The notes: generated by a model not told the origin, from the sequence alone. A DNA stretch of 64,000 bases from Maribacter cobaltidurans (GCF_002269385.1 NZ_CP022957.1:3711001-3775000); one strand, 5' to 3'. Shown: positions 27,389 to 35,404, counted from the stretch's first letter. A program made the numbers and translations.

Positions 27389-28429
27389 ATGGAGCATTTT
27401 GGATATTTGGTAAGACGTCTTTTTTGGTTGTTTGTAACCGTCCTCATCTTGGTTACGGTGCTTTTTATCACACTGTTGACGTATCGGCCTGCTCCATCTC
27501 CTAAAGAAAATACCCTTTTGGTTGAAGAAAAAATTGAGGAGTGGCAACCTAAAAATGTGTTGAAGGCTTTGGACGATGGAAGTATGTCTCCTGCAGTAAA
27601 GAGAGGTTTTTTATTGGTTTCCGAAACTTCGGGTCAGATGGGGCCACAAGCTAAGAACCCGAATAACCGATTTGCGGGTAATAATCTGTCCTGTACCAAT
27701 TGCCATTTACAATATGGGACACAGGCAGGTTCTGGTTCATGGGTTGGGGTGGTGGATCGATTTCCTCAATTTCGTGGTCGGGAAAATAGAATAGGTGATT
27801 TACAGGACCGGATCAATGGTTGTATGGAGCGAAGCATGAATGGAAGGAAGTTGCCAAAAGATTCTGAGGAAATACGAGCTATTGTGGCCTATATGGAATG
27901 GTTGGGTGATGATTTGCCCCAAGAAAAGGAAAAGGAGTACAAAGGCTATCCTAAAATTAAGATACCTGAAGTAAAGGTTGATTTAACCGTGGGTAAAGCG
28001 GTATATGATAAGGAATGTGTGGTCTGTCATGGAGCGGACGGTCAGGGCATAAAAAAGCCTGATGCAAGCAAAGGGTATTTATACCCACCCTTGTGGGGAC
28101 CCGATAGTTTTAACAATGGGGCGGGGATGCATCGGGTCATAACTTCCGCAGAATTTATAAAAAGTAATATGCCTTTTGGATTGGCTACCTATAAAAATCC
28201 AAAACTCACCGATGAAGAGGCGTATCATGTAGCGGGATACATCAATAGTTTTGATCGTCCCATAAAGAGCAATACGGAGGAGGATTTTCCCGATAAGAAA
28301 TTAAAGCCCGTTTCTACTTCTTATGGTCCTTGGATGGACAATTTTTCCCAAGAACAGCACAAATACGGACCCTTTCCTCCAATAATAGCATACTACAAGG
28401 AGAAATATAATATTGAAAAGTCCAAATAA
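27389..28429 (+). CDS. tsdA: Membrane-anchored dihaem cytochrome c, TsdA-like thiosulfate dehydrogenase
   Basis: A 346-residue dihaem cytochrome starting MEHFGYLVRRLFWLFVTV, one N-terminal membrane anchor and a periplasmic domain. Haem sites are CTNCH (102-106) and CVVCH (210-214). The segment INGCMERSMNG (Cys145) matches the characteristic TsdA motif in which Cys is the axial ligand of haem 1. TsdA joins two thiosulfates to tetrathionate and passes on electrons. A TTG start at 27323 would lie inside the operator palindrome, so the ATG at 27389 is chosen. The downstream porin, 6 bp away, is co-transcribed. Tetrathionate reduction, or a different cytochrome c role, remains possible. Confidence 0.82.
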   Translation: MEHFGYLVRRLFWLFVTVLILVTVLFITLLTYRPAPSPKENTLLVEEKIEEWQPKNVLKALDDGSMSPAVKRGFLLVSETSGQMGPQAKNPNNRFAGNNLSCTNCHLQYGTQAGSGSWVGVVDRFPQFRGRENRIGDLQDRINGCMERSMNGRKLPKDSEEIRAIVAYMEWLGDDLPQEKEKEYKGYPKIKIPEVKVDLTVGKAVYDKECVVCHGADGQGIKKPDASKGYLYPPLWGPDSFNNGAGMHRVITSAEFIKSNMPFGLATYKNPKLTDEEAYHVAGYINSFDRPIKSNTEEDFPDKKLKPVSTSYGPWMDNFSQEQHKYGPFPPIIAYYKEKYNIEKSK

Positions 28430-28435
28430 GTATTC

Positions 28436-29770
28436 ATGAGAAATTTATTTTGGTTTTTAATTTTTCCGTTCTTGATTTATTCCCAGGATAGGAAGAATAC
28501 CAAGGTTCAAGGGCTACTTTCCGGTCAATGGAGAAGTTATTTCATGCATACTGTCAATAAGGATGAACTAAAGGATTTTACGGCACTTTCCACCGGTGGA
28601 TACTTAAAATATCAATTGAAGTTCTCAAATACCTTTACATTGGGGGCGGCACTGTACAATTCTACAAATTTAGGTTTACAGGATTTGACCGTTCCGGATG
28701 GGGTAACCGGCAAATTAAGTAGATATGAAGAAGGTCAGTTTGATCGCTTAGATTTGGAAAACGATGCTGTTTTCTTACTGGGAGAGTTGTATTTGGACTA
28801 TCGGTTGAAAAGGCATCAGTTTACTTTGGGACGTATGAAAATAAATACGCCCTTGATCAATCCCCAGGATGGCAGAATGATACCGACGTTGGTTCAGGGG
28901 TTTTGGTATAAATACAAAATGAAATCGGACCAAACATTCCAATTTGGAGTTTTGAATGGAATTGCTCCTCGTTCTACGGGAGGTTTTTTTGGAATAGGGG
29001 AAAGTATCGGGACATACCCGGTAGGTAGATTTATTTTTGGTGAAGAAAGTCTTTACGCAGGAAACACGAAATCTGATTTTATCCTCATGTTCAATGCTGA
29101 TTTTAAACTTGCAGAAGAGCTTAAGGTTGATTTTTGGAATTATTATGTGGACAATATCTATAATGCCATCTACCTAAAACCCAGTGTTAAACTGAACGAA
29201 AAATGGATGTTGCAGGGAGAATGGTTACATCAGAATAGAATAGAGGACGGGGGTAATGCCATTCAGGGGTTAAGATACTTTGCCCAATCCTCCTCAGATA
29301 TTTTGGGTTTACAATGGAAATATGAATTTGGGAAATCCCGATTTTCCCTAGGGTACGATTACATTTTACCGGGAGGTCAGTTTATAACACCCCGTGAATG
29401 GGGTAGGGAAGACCTTTTCAGTTTTCAAAAAAGAGAACGCAGCGAAGGTTCGGCCAACAATCATGCGGTAGTATTAACCTATGGAAATTCTTGGTCCGTT
29501 GGAAAGGACGTGGATGTAAAGAGCATCCTAAGTTTAGGCAGGCATTGGAAGCCATCGGTCACGGACGCTGAAAATAATAAATATGCCATGCCGGACTATA
29601 CCCATATCAACTTGGACTTGTTTTTGAATATAAAGGGTCTAAAAAACTTAAAACCAGAGCTTTTGGTTACCGGTAAAATTGGTAATGGAGATATTCCTGA
29701 CAATCCCAACTTCTACTTCAACAAGGTGGATATGCTACACGTAGATTTTATTCTTAACTACAACTTTTAA
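28436..29770 (+). CDS. Outer membrane porin (OprD/Opr-like)
   Basis: A 444-residue protein with a signal peptide (MRNLFWFLIFPFLIYSQ) and alternating amphipathic strands ending in LNYNF, typical of an outer membrane beta-barrel. The segment HQFTLGRMKINTPLINPQDG resembles the OprD/OprO porin group. It lies 6 bp after the TsdA-like cytochrome and is probably its partner for uptake of thiosulfate or another small anion (inferred). Its stop overlaps by 3-4 bp the stop of the interrupted DUF2202 reading frame on the other strand. Confidence 0.82.
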   Translation: MRNLFWFLIFPFLIYSQDRKNTKVQGLLSGQWRSYFMHTVNKDELKDFTALSTGGYLKYQLKFSNTFTLGAALYNSTNLGLQDLTVPDGVTGKLSRYEEGQFDRLDLENDAVFLLGELYLDYRLKRHQFTLGRMKINTPLINPQDGRMIPTLVQGFWYKYKMKSDQTFQFGVLNGIAPRSTGGFFGIGESIGTYPVGRFIFGEESLYAGNTKSDFILMFNADFKLAEELKVDFWNYYVDNIYNAIYLKPSVKLNEKWMLQGEWLHQNRIEDGGNAIQGLRYFAQSSSDILGLQWKYEFGKSRFSLGYDYILPGGQFITPREWGREDLFSFQKRERSEGSANNHAVVLTYGNSWSVGKDVDVKSILSLGRHWKPSVTDAENNKYAMPDYTHINLDLFLNIKGLKNLKPELLVTGKIGNGDIPDNPNFYFNKVDMLHVDFILNYNF

Positions 29771-30384
29771 TTACAGCGTTCATTACTATTTTCTATAATG
29801 ATGATGAATTCTTCCATGGATAAATATTGAGGAGTATAGTTGCCTCCCATTTGATTTATGGTACCCACAAAAGCTCTTAGATGATTTCTTGAACCACACT
29901 GTAAACTTTCGAAAACATTTAAAATATCACCGTTGAAAATTTATTGCTTTAGGTCTTCAAGATCTACAATATCTAAATCTTCAATAGTAGCGCCAATAAT
30001 TAGGGCATTCAATTGTGATTTGCTTCCGTCTACAACGAATTTATTGTATAATCCTTGTAGTTCCTCATTTATAAATTCCCCTTCGGGCAACATGGTATAT
30101 GTTAGGTCATATCGTTCTATTAGATTGGATACCGCCTTTACATGGGATTGTTCACTTTTTTGGATATTCAAAAACTGATTAATACCCCACAATTCACCTA
30201 AATAGGTGTAGGTATCCAAGGCCAATTTTTCTTCTTCTATCATAAAAGTTAAAGCATTCTCTTCTGTTTTTGATAGGGAATTATCAATTACGGAATTGTT
30301 TTCATCTTTATCGCAAGATGTGGCCGCTAATAACAGTACAACACTCAATAAACCTGATATGCAATTCATTTTAAAGCCTTTCAT
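29767..30384 (-). pseudogene. DUF2202 ferritin-like lipoprotein gene with an in-frame stop
   Basis: The frame from 30384 encodes a lipoprotein signal (LLAATSC) and the DUF2202 core NALTFMIEEEKLALDTYTYL. It stops at TAA 29941-29943 after 147 residues. The same frame continues for 57 more codons with the missing DUF2202 C-terminus (LQCGSRNHLRAFVGTI, then GGNYTPQYLSMEEF) to a second TAA at 29767-29769. A single base change from CAA, AAA or GAA would create this stop. It is either a nonsense mutation or a sequence error; readthrough is less likely. DUF2202 proteins are ferritin-like helical bundles of uncertain role. It follows the SQR gene by 32 bp and may be in its operon. Confidence 0.82.
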
Positions 30385-30416
30385 GACAATTTTTTAAAGT
30401 TATTTCATGAAGTTCT

Positions 30417-31874
30417 TCAATTTGAGGGAGGAATACTGTGACTAGAGTTGCATAACGGCTTATTTATGAATTTTTTAGCAATTTTTTTTAGCTCAACATA
30501 AAGCAAAAATCCCCTAGACTTTTGGCCTAAAGGATTAATTTGAGTTAGTAGCAATTCGGTTTTGATTAAACGTCTTGGCCTTTCATCATCTTGTTCCAAT
30601 ACAAATAAGGGAGTCCGTATTTTTTTTAGCATCCATAATCTCCAGTGTTCTTTTGAAGAGTCAAAAACCAACATCTGTTTTAATTTTGGATCCGGTGTAA
30701 AATTGTTGTTATAGTCAAATTCTGCCAAAACCATCTTACCATAATCGGTTACTAAGGGACAAGAAGAATATCCATTGTAGGCTTTTGAACCCATGGATTT
30801 TGTTTTAATCAGTTTATCTATGTTATCTACTACAATGGGCACCTGCTTACGGATAGCAGCTCCAGTTTTTGCAGTAGGTAAGGCGGCTACATCACCCAAC
30901 CCAAAGATATTGGGATAGGAATTATGTTGCATCGTTTTATGGTCTACATCCAACCAACCTGCTTCATTTACCAGAACCGAATCCTTCACGAATTTTGGGG
31001 CCACGGAAGGTGGTGCCGTATGGAGCATATCATAATGGATTCCATATCGGTCGCCTTCTACCGTTACCCTTACATCCTTGTAATTGTACTGGAAGGATTC
31101 GTCCAAAAGCCTGTCATCGTCTTCACCGGCCATAACTACGCAGCCACCTGCCGTTACATCTTTTCCCAACTCATACCAAGCTATTTGTTTATCGGCATCC
31201 ACGGCCACCAATTTATGGAAAAACCGAAGGTTGATGTCTTTTCTATCCACAACCTTCATTAGGGTACGGGCAATTTCCTTAACACCAAAAATTACCGTCC
31301 CTCCAGTGGCAAAAACTACATCCGTTTTGTTTCGAACACCACTTTTTCTGAAATAACTTTCGGCCAAATACATTATTTTTTGTGGAGCTCCACCGCATTT
31401 GATAGGGGTAGTGGGTTGCGTAAATAAAGCTGTCCCTCCCTTAAAATTCTTGATTACGTCCCACGTGTGCCTTGGATCAGTGTAATTGCTACAGACCACA
31501 CCTTTGTCCATAGCCTCACCAAGTCCGGGTACCAAGCTAAAATCATAAGCCAATCCGGGAACCACTACTAAATAATCATAGGAAATTGGACCACTCGATT
31601 TAGTATGTACGGTATTATTCTCAGGATCGAAGCCGGTTGCCTTATCCTTGATCCAGGTGGCGTTCTTTGGCATCACGGATGACATGGGCCTTGAGGTCTT
31701 ATCATAATCATAGGTGCCAGCCCCAACCAAAGTCCAGGCAGGTTGGTAATAATGGGTGCTTGAAGGTTCTATGATGGCTACGTCCTTAGCGTGTTTTTGC
31801 TTGATAAGTTGTGATGCGACCATAATACCTGCCGTTCCACCTCCAATAACCAGAATTTGATGATGTGAGCTCAT
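30417..31874 (-). CDS. sqr: Sulfide:quinone oxidoreductase, type II (SQOR-like), frameshifted C-terminus
   Basis: A flavoprotein opening ILVIGGGTAGIMVASQL (FAD site). TTPIKCGGAPQKIMYL (Cys160) and YSSCPLVTDYGKMVLAEF (Cys372) match the catalytic cysteine pair of type II enzymes such as human SQOR; Cys128 is a third. It oxidises sulfide with transfer of sulfane sulfur to an acceptor and electrons to quinone. After WRLWMLKK (residue 418) the frame leaves homology. Removing one A from the A8 run (plus-strand T run near 30620-30627) restores YGLPYLYWNKMMKGQDV and a stop at 30566, giving about 435 residues. The promoter has a canonical island operator. Confidence 0.9.
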   Translation of the reverse strand: MSSHHQILVIGGGTAGIMVASQLIKQKHAKDVAIIEPSSTHYYQPAWTLVGAGTYDYDKTSRPMSSVMPKNATWIKDKATGFDPENNTVHTKSSGPISYDYLVVVPGLAYDFSLVPGLGEAMDKGVVCSNYTDPRHTWDVIKNFKGGTALFTQPTTPIKCGGAPQKIMYLAESYFRKSGVRNKTDVVFATGGTVIFGVKEIARTLMKVVDRKDINLRFFHKLVAVDADKQIAWYELGKDVTAGGCVVMAGEDDDRLLDESFQYNYKDVRVTVEGDRYGIHYDMLHTAPPSVAPKFVKDSVLVNEAGWLDVDHKTMQHNSYPNIFGLGDVAALPTAKTGAAIRKQVPIVVDNIDKLIKTKSMGSKAYNGYSSCPLVTDYGKMVLAEFDYNNNFTPDPKLKQMLVFDSSKEHWRLWMLKKIRTPLFVLEQDDERPRRLIKTELLLTQINPLGQKSRGFLLYVELKKIAKKFINKPLCNSSHSIPPSN

Positions 31875-31899
31875 TTTTATTAATTTTTATTCAACCTGT

Positions 31900-31943
31900 T
31901 AAATATATAAGGTAATTATTACGAATAATGTAACAATGGTTAC
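31900..31943 (-). promoter_or_regulatory. Crp/Fnr-type operator and promoter of the type II SQR gene
   Basis: GTAACAATGGTTAC at 31930-31943; -7 box TATATTTA (last base A for G) at 31900-31907, 29.5 bp from the centre; predicted leader about 21 nt. Confidence 0.78.
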
Positions 31944-31975
31944 ATAGGCTTAAATTAATATGAAATGGGTCATAA

Positions 31976-32010
31976 AAAATGCCAGTTTCCTTTAAGGAAA
32001 CCGGCATTTT
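31976..32010 (-). terminator. Terminator after the DUF2892 gene
   Basis: Long stem AAAATGCC-A-GTTTCC / GGAAAC-C-GGCATTTT with one internal mismatch and a TTTAA loop. On the minus strand it is downstream of the gene ending at 32027. Confidence 0.85.
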
Positions 32011-32026
32011 CGCAGTTAAAATATGA

Positions 32027-32233
32027 TTATTGTTTTGTTTTACAGGTGTTAATGCCGAACAAAGTATAAAGAGGACAGAAGCTTATAAAGCTGGTTAACA
32101 GAAATATGACAGACAGTGCCATTAATACGTATGCCAAGGTGCCTCCAATGACGTTGAAGTAATAAAGGGCGAATACGGCCAGCGCAATGATAATCCGGAT
32201 AGTTTTATCCGCAGTTCCCATATTTTTTTTCAT
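32027..32233 (-). CDS. DUF2892 small inner membrane protein
   Basis: A 68-residue protein opening MKKNMGTADKTIRIIIALAV with two transmembrane segments and ending FCPLYTLFGINTCKTKQ. This is the full DUF2892 pattern, including the G..D..IR start and the C/P-L-Y-x-LFGIxTC end. In YgaP this domain follows a rhodanese and mediates thiocyanate export. Here it stands alone among sulfur genes. The operator at 32373 is 140 bp upstream and shows only a poor minus-strand -7 box, so shared control is uncertain. Confidence 0.88.
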   Translation of the reverse strand: MKKNMGTADKTIRIIIALAVFALYYFNVIGGTLAYVLMALSVIFLLTSFISFCPLYTLFGINTCKTKQ

Positions 32234-32372
32234 GATTTAAAGTTTTATTGGTTCATACTTGTTTTGGCATACCATTGTCGTAAGGCTGTGAGGTTTAGTT
32301 CGACCTACCTTATGAGTTTAAGGTATGCTCAAAATCATATACACAAGATAGTGATATTGTTTGTTTTAATCT

Positions 32373-32416
32373 GTAACAATTGTTACTCAAGCTTATTGGG
32401 CAAGAACTTATATTTG
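32373..32416 (+). promoter_or_regulatory. Crp/Fnr-type operator and promoter of the fatty acid hydroxylase-like gene
   Basis: Fully symmetric GTAACAATTGTTAC at 32373-32386; exact -7 box TATATTTG at 32409-32416, 29.5 bp from the centre; predicted start near 32421 and a 16-nt leader containing AGAAGGA before the ATG at 32437. Confidence 0.82.
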
Positions 32417-32436
32417 ATCTCAAAATTAGAAGGATA

Positions 32437-33318
32437 ATGGAATATTTAAATGCTTTTATCAATGCCGTAAACGGCACTTTTAATTGGACTTGGAAATCAA
32501 TTATTTTCGATGTGCCTTGGTATACGAATTATTTTTGGGGCCTTATTTTGATTTCCTTAGTGGTCTGGGGACTGGAAGTTCTCTTCCCCTGGCGTAAAGA
32601 TCAAAAGGTTTTTAGAAAGGATTTTTGGCTGGATGCTTTTTATATGTTTTTCAATTTTTTCCTTTTTGCAATTGTTATAAGCGGTGTTTACAGAATGCTA
32701 CAACTTCTTTTTGGAGATATGGGGATAACCGCCAAAAGCTTGGCTATTATAGATTTTACTTTCTGGCCTTCTTGGTCCCAATTATTGATTTTTTTCCTGA
32801 TTTTGGATTTTGTACAGTGGTTCACCCATATTCTCCTGCATCGATATGAAATCTTATGGAACTTTCATAAGGTGCATCATAGTGTAAAGGAAATGGGCTT
32901 CGCCGCTCATTTGCGATACCATTGGATGGAAAATATACTATACAAACCCCTAAAAACTTTTGGTGTAATGATCTTGGGTGGTTTTGAGCCTGAACAAGCC
33001 TATATTGTTCACTTCTTGGCTATTGCCATAGGTCATTTTAACCATTCCAATATAAAGATTACCTGGGGTCCCTTGAGATATGTGTTGAATAACCCCGTCA
33101 TGCACTTATACCATCATGCCTATGATTTACCCAAGGGTAAACGATATGGTGTAAATTTTGGAATAAGTCTTAGTCTTTGGGATTATATTTTTAGGACCAA
33201 TTACGTACCCGAGGAAAGTGGTACCATTACCTTAGGCTATCCTGGAGACGAAAACATGCCCAAGGATTTTATAGGACAAAATATTTCGGGATTTGGTCTT
33301 GGAAAGAAAAAATCCTAA
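32437..33318 (+). CDS. Sterol desaturase/fatty acid hydroxylase superfamily membrane protein
   Basis: A 293-residue membrane protein starting MEYLNAFINAVNG after AGAAGGA. It has about four transmembrane helices and the histidine clusters of the di-iron hydroxylase family: HILLHR, HKVHHS, HFNHSN and HLYHHAYD. Family members hydroxylate or desaturate lipids using oxygen. The natural substrate is unknown. A longer TTG start at 32380 would lie in the operator palindrome and is rejected. Its canonical island operator implies that a lipid modification is switched on with sulfide oxidation genes. It overlaps the end of the convergent cytochrome gene by 4 bp. Confidence 0.87.
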   Translation: MEYLNAFINAVNGTFNWTWKSIIFDVPWYTNYFWGLILISLVVWGLEVLFPWRKDQKVFRKDFWLDAFYMFFNFFLFAIVISGVYRMLQLLFGDMGITAKSLAIIDFTFWPSWSQLLIFFLILDFVQWFTHILLHRYEILWNFHKVHHSVKEMGFAAHLRYHWMENILYKPLKTFGVMILGGFEPEQAYIVHFLAIAIGHFNHSNIKITWGPLRYVLNNPVMHLYHHAYDLPKGKRYGVNFGISLSLWDYIFRTNYVPEESGTITLGYPGDENMPKDFIGQNISGFGLGKKKS

Positions 33319-34325
33319 CGCTGACTTCCACCTTCTAAAACAATGCTCCAAATACCCCTGACCTCATTGGCCGAATAACCAATGGCTTCGTCTTCTGGAT
33401 ACCTTTCTTGTAGTATGGAAACGACCTCGGCTCTTATATCATTTCCTTTTTTACCATGACATTTTAGGCACATATCATTGGTTATAATAGGGTAGTAGAA
33501 ATTGGTCTTGTCACCTATTTCAACACTTATAGGTTCATAATCTTCCTCGGCTTTGATTCTTTCCTTAAAATATGCAATGTATTTCAACTCTTGGGTATTG
33601 GCGCGGTTCATGGGATTTCTTGCTCTGTCCGATACTCTCTTAATATTGGCTCCATGTACGATAGCCATACTATCCGTTAAGGGATATGCTTTTTCGTTAC
33701 AAAACTTAAGTGCCGCGACCGGACCTTCTTTTTGCATTTTCCCCATCAGGTTTTTACCCAATACCTTTTGGGTGCTCAAGGCCATTTCCAAACCTATTTC
33801 CTTAACCGTTTTTGGAGAGGATTTGAACTTTGTATCAAAATCCTTTCCTTGTTGTTGATAATTACCTTTTTCATGGCCTTTTTCCCAATGTTCTTTGAAC
33901 CACTCCGGCTCTTCTATTTTAAATTCATAAATGTAATCCGATATGAGTCGTATCTCTTCTTCCGAATACGGCTGATAGGGCATTACCCCAAATCTTTTAA
34001 GGGCCCCCTTCATTTTCCCTTTTTCCATGGAAGGTTTTTCAACAAAATTCCAAATGGCGTTACCGAATTCCTCTTTCGAGGGATTCCCCATGAGATATCT
34101 TGCCTTGATGGCCACCATAGGAGGTGCAATTCTCGAATCTTCCGATGCTTCGGGGCCATGGCACACATAGCATTTGGACTCCATCAACTCCTTACCTTTG
34201 AGCATACTTTCCTGATAGACATCCAGGTTGCCACTTTTTAACTGCGATACCGGTTTTTCCGTTTTATCGGAATTTTTGCAACTGGCCAATATCAGAATGG
34301 AGACTAGTGTAAGAAGGTTCTTCAT
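33315..34325 (-). CDS. Dihaem cytochrome c lipoprotein with DUF3365 domain
   Basis: A 336-residue lipoprotein (lipobox LASC, Cys16). An N-terminal cytochrome c domain has CYVCH (52-56) with a likely Met ligand further on (GVMPYQPYS). The C-terminal half is a DUF3365/Tll0287-like haem domain (KFCNEKAYPLTDS, then CLKCH at 286-290). Tll0287-like domains sense redox state or transfer electrons. It sits after the HMA gene but a terminator separates them; no island operator was found at its own promoter. It may accept electrons from sulfur oxidation in the periplasm (inference). Confidence 0.88.
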   Translation of the reverse strand: MKNLLTLVSILILASCKNSDKTEKPVSQLKSGNLDVYQESMLKGKELMESKCYVCHGPEASEDSRIAPPMVAIKARYLMGNPSKEEFGNAIWNFVEKPSMEKGKMKGALKRFGVMPYQPYSEEEIRLISDYIYEFKIEEPEWFKEHWEKGHEKGNYQQQGKDFDTKFKSSPKTVKEIGLEMALSTQKVLGKNLMGKMQKEGPVAALKFCNEKAYPLTDSMAIVHGANIKRVSDRARNPMNRANTQELKYIAYFKERIKAEEDYEPISVEIGDKTNFYYPIITNDMCLKCHGKKGNDIRAEVVSILQERYPEDEAIGYSANEVRGIWSIVLEGGSQR

Positions 34326-34389
34326 TTTTTAAATGGTATTTATTTAAATCGATAAAAGGTAATCGTGCACACCGTATTACCATCGGTTT

Positions 34390-34416
34390 AAAAAATTGTA
34401 GTTGCTCAAAGCAACC
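34390..34416 (-). terminator. Terminator after the HMA gene
   Basis: Stem GTTGCT/AGCAAC (34401-34406 with 34410-34415), loop CAA, followed on the minus strand by TACAATTTTTT. It starts right at the HMA stop codon. Confidence 0.7.
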
Positions 34417-34683
34417 TTATTTCATCTTGCCACTGGCGCAGCTCAAATAGGATTTTAGCATAGAGCTAGTGGTATTTTTCATATCTACGGAAGGGTATCC
34501 AAGCTGTTTGAGCCTTTGTTTGACCAAAAGGGCATCATCTAATTCCTGGTAGTTGAACGAAACGGAAGATGTGTCAACATCCACCTGAACATCGGAAACA
34601 TTCTCAAGTTCCGAAACCTTGTCGATAATGGTTTTTGCGCAACCTCCACACTTTAGATTCTGTACCATTACTGTTGCTTTCAT
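34417..34683 (-). CDS. HMA-domain heavy-metal-binding protein
   Basis: An 88-residue protein with the ferredoxin-like HMA fold. The motif MVQNLKCGGCAKTI places Cys12 and Cys15 in CxxC, as in copper chaperones of the CopZ/Atx1 type. The C-terminal tail has one extra cysteine (LSCASGK) not typical of CopZ. It lies 22 bp downstream of a rhodanese gene in one operon. It may carry copper, or take part in thiol and persulfide exchange with the rhodanese; the metal is not determined. Confidence 0.88.
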   Translation of the reverse strand: MKATVMVQNLKCGGCAKTIIDKVSELENVSDVQVDVDTSSVSFNYQELDDALLVKQRLKQLGYPSVDMKNTTSSMLKSYLSCASGKMK

Positions 34684-34705
34684 ATCTGGATTGTTTTATA
34701 TTCTT

Positions 34706-35053
34706 TTAGTTCCATGAACTATAACCTCCTCGCAAATCATAGATTTCGGTGAAGCCCATGCCTACAAGTTTTCGGGCCGCTTTCTGGCTTCTAGCTCCTG
34801 ATCTGCAGTATAGGTAAACGGGTTGAGTTTTATTCAATTTATCAAAAGCGCTTTTAAAATTGGAGGCATTAAAAAAGTCTATGTTGATGGCCTTTTTAAT
34901 GTGTCCCCCATTATATTCCGAGGGAGTTCTAACATCCACCAATTGAACCTTATTGGAGGAAATTGCCTTTGCATAATCGTTTTTGTCCAAAATGACAATG
35001 TTTCCATTGTCCGTTGTGCTTTTGGAACCAAATAGTGAACTAAGAAATGACAT
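34706..35053 (-). CDS. Single-domain rhodanese
   Basis: A 115-residue sulfurtransferase. VQLVDVRTPSEYNGGHIKKAINID is the rhodanese CH2A region and LYCRSGARSQKAA has the catalytic loop with Cys83. The N-terminus (MSFLSSLFGSKST) is a short extension without a clear signal peptide. It transfers sulfane sulfur from thiosulfate or persulfides to an acceptor. It is the first gene of an operon with the HMA protein and has a long leader (about 148 nt) with a stem-loop. Confidence 0.92.
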   Translation of the reverse strand: MSFLSSLFGSKSTTDNGNIVILDKNDYAKAISSNKVQLVDVRTPSEYNGGHIKKAINIDFFNASNFKSAFDKLNKTQPVYLYCRSGARSQKAARKLVGMGFTEIYDLRGGYSSWN

Positions 35054-35083
35054 ACTATTAAAGTTTAAATGTTGGTACTTATA

Positions 35084-35115
35084 AAAGGAGACAGACTTTT
35101 TGGCCTATCTCCTTT
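35084..35115 (-). promoter_or_regulatory. Stem-loop in the leader of the rhodanese-HMA operon
   Basis: An 11-bp stem AAAGGAGATAG/CTGTCTCCTTT (one G-U pair) with a 10-nt loop, followed on the minus strand by TTTTATAAG, about 30 nt before the rhodanese ATG. Because the previous gene ends at its own terminator (35305-35347), this hairpin belongs to the rhodanese leader. It could act as an attenuator or mRNA stabiliser. Confidence 0.55.
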
Positions 35116-35205
35116 AAACAACCAACCAATTAAAAACAATTCAATCAATACCTATCCCTAAATATTAATCGATTTTTGTTACTATAGTGTTTTACCATAG
35201 TACTG

Positions 35206-35249
35206 TAAAGGTAGAATTCAAATATGTGGTGAACAGTAACTAGAGTTAC
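35206..35249 (-). promoter_or_regulatory. Crp/Fnr-type operator and promoter of the rhodanese-HMA operon
   Basis: GTAACTAGAGTTAC at 35236-35249; -7 box TACCTTTA at 35206-35213, 29.5 bp from the centre; predicted start near 35201. Unlike the other sites, the leader is long (about 148 nt). With the stem-loop at 35084-35115 and the terminator at 35305-35347 it accounts for most of the 351-bp gap between genes. Confidence 0.72.
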
Positions 35250-35304
35250 ATAAGCGGAAAAAAATATATAAAAGTGAAAAATTTTATTCTTGGATAATGA
35301 GAAC

Positions 35305-35347
35305 AAAAAAGACCCACAGAAACAATTTTATAATCCTTCCGTGGGTC
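35305..35347 (-). terminator. Terminator after the first MBL-rhodanese gene
   Basis: Stem GACCCAC/GTGGGTC (35311-35317 with 35341-35347), loop of about 23 nt, followed on the minus strand by six T residues. Confidence 0.75.
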
Positions 35348-35404
35348 TCTAACTAACTAAAAATTCACTATTAAGGTATTTGATTTACATCAAATTACAA
35401 ATTT

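Noticed and set aside
30417..30618. Last 67 residues of the SQR reading frame as a genuine extension
   Set aside because: The expected family C-terminus is found in the +1 frame right after a homopolymer run, so the tail is better explained by a frameshift.
32380..32436. TTG start giving 19 extra residues to the fatty acid hydroxylase-like protein
   Set aside because: The TTG lies inside the operator palindrome; the ATG at 32437 follows AGAAGGA.
34358..34381. GGTAAT-N12-ATTACC palindrome before the DUF3365 cytochrome gene
   Set aside because: The spacer is 12 rather than 4 bp, the half-site differs, and no -7 box lies at the 29.5-bp distance, so it is not counted as an island operator.
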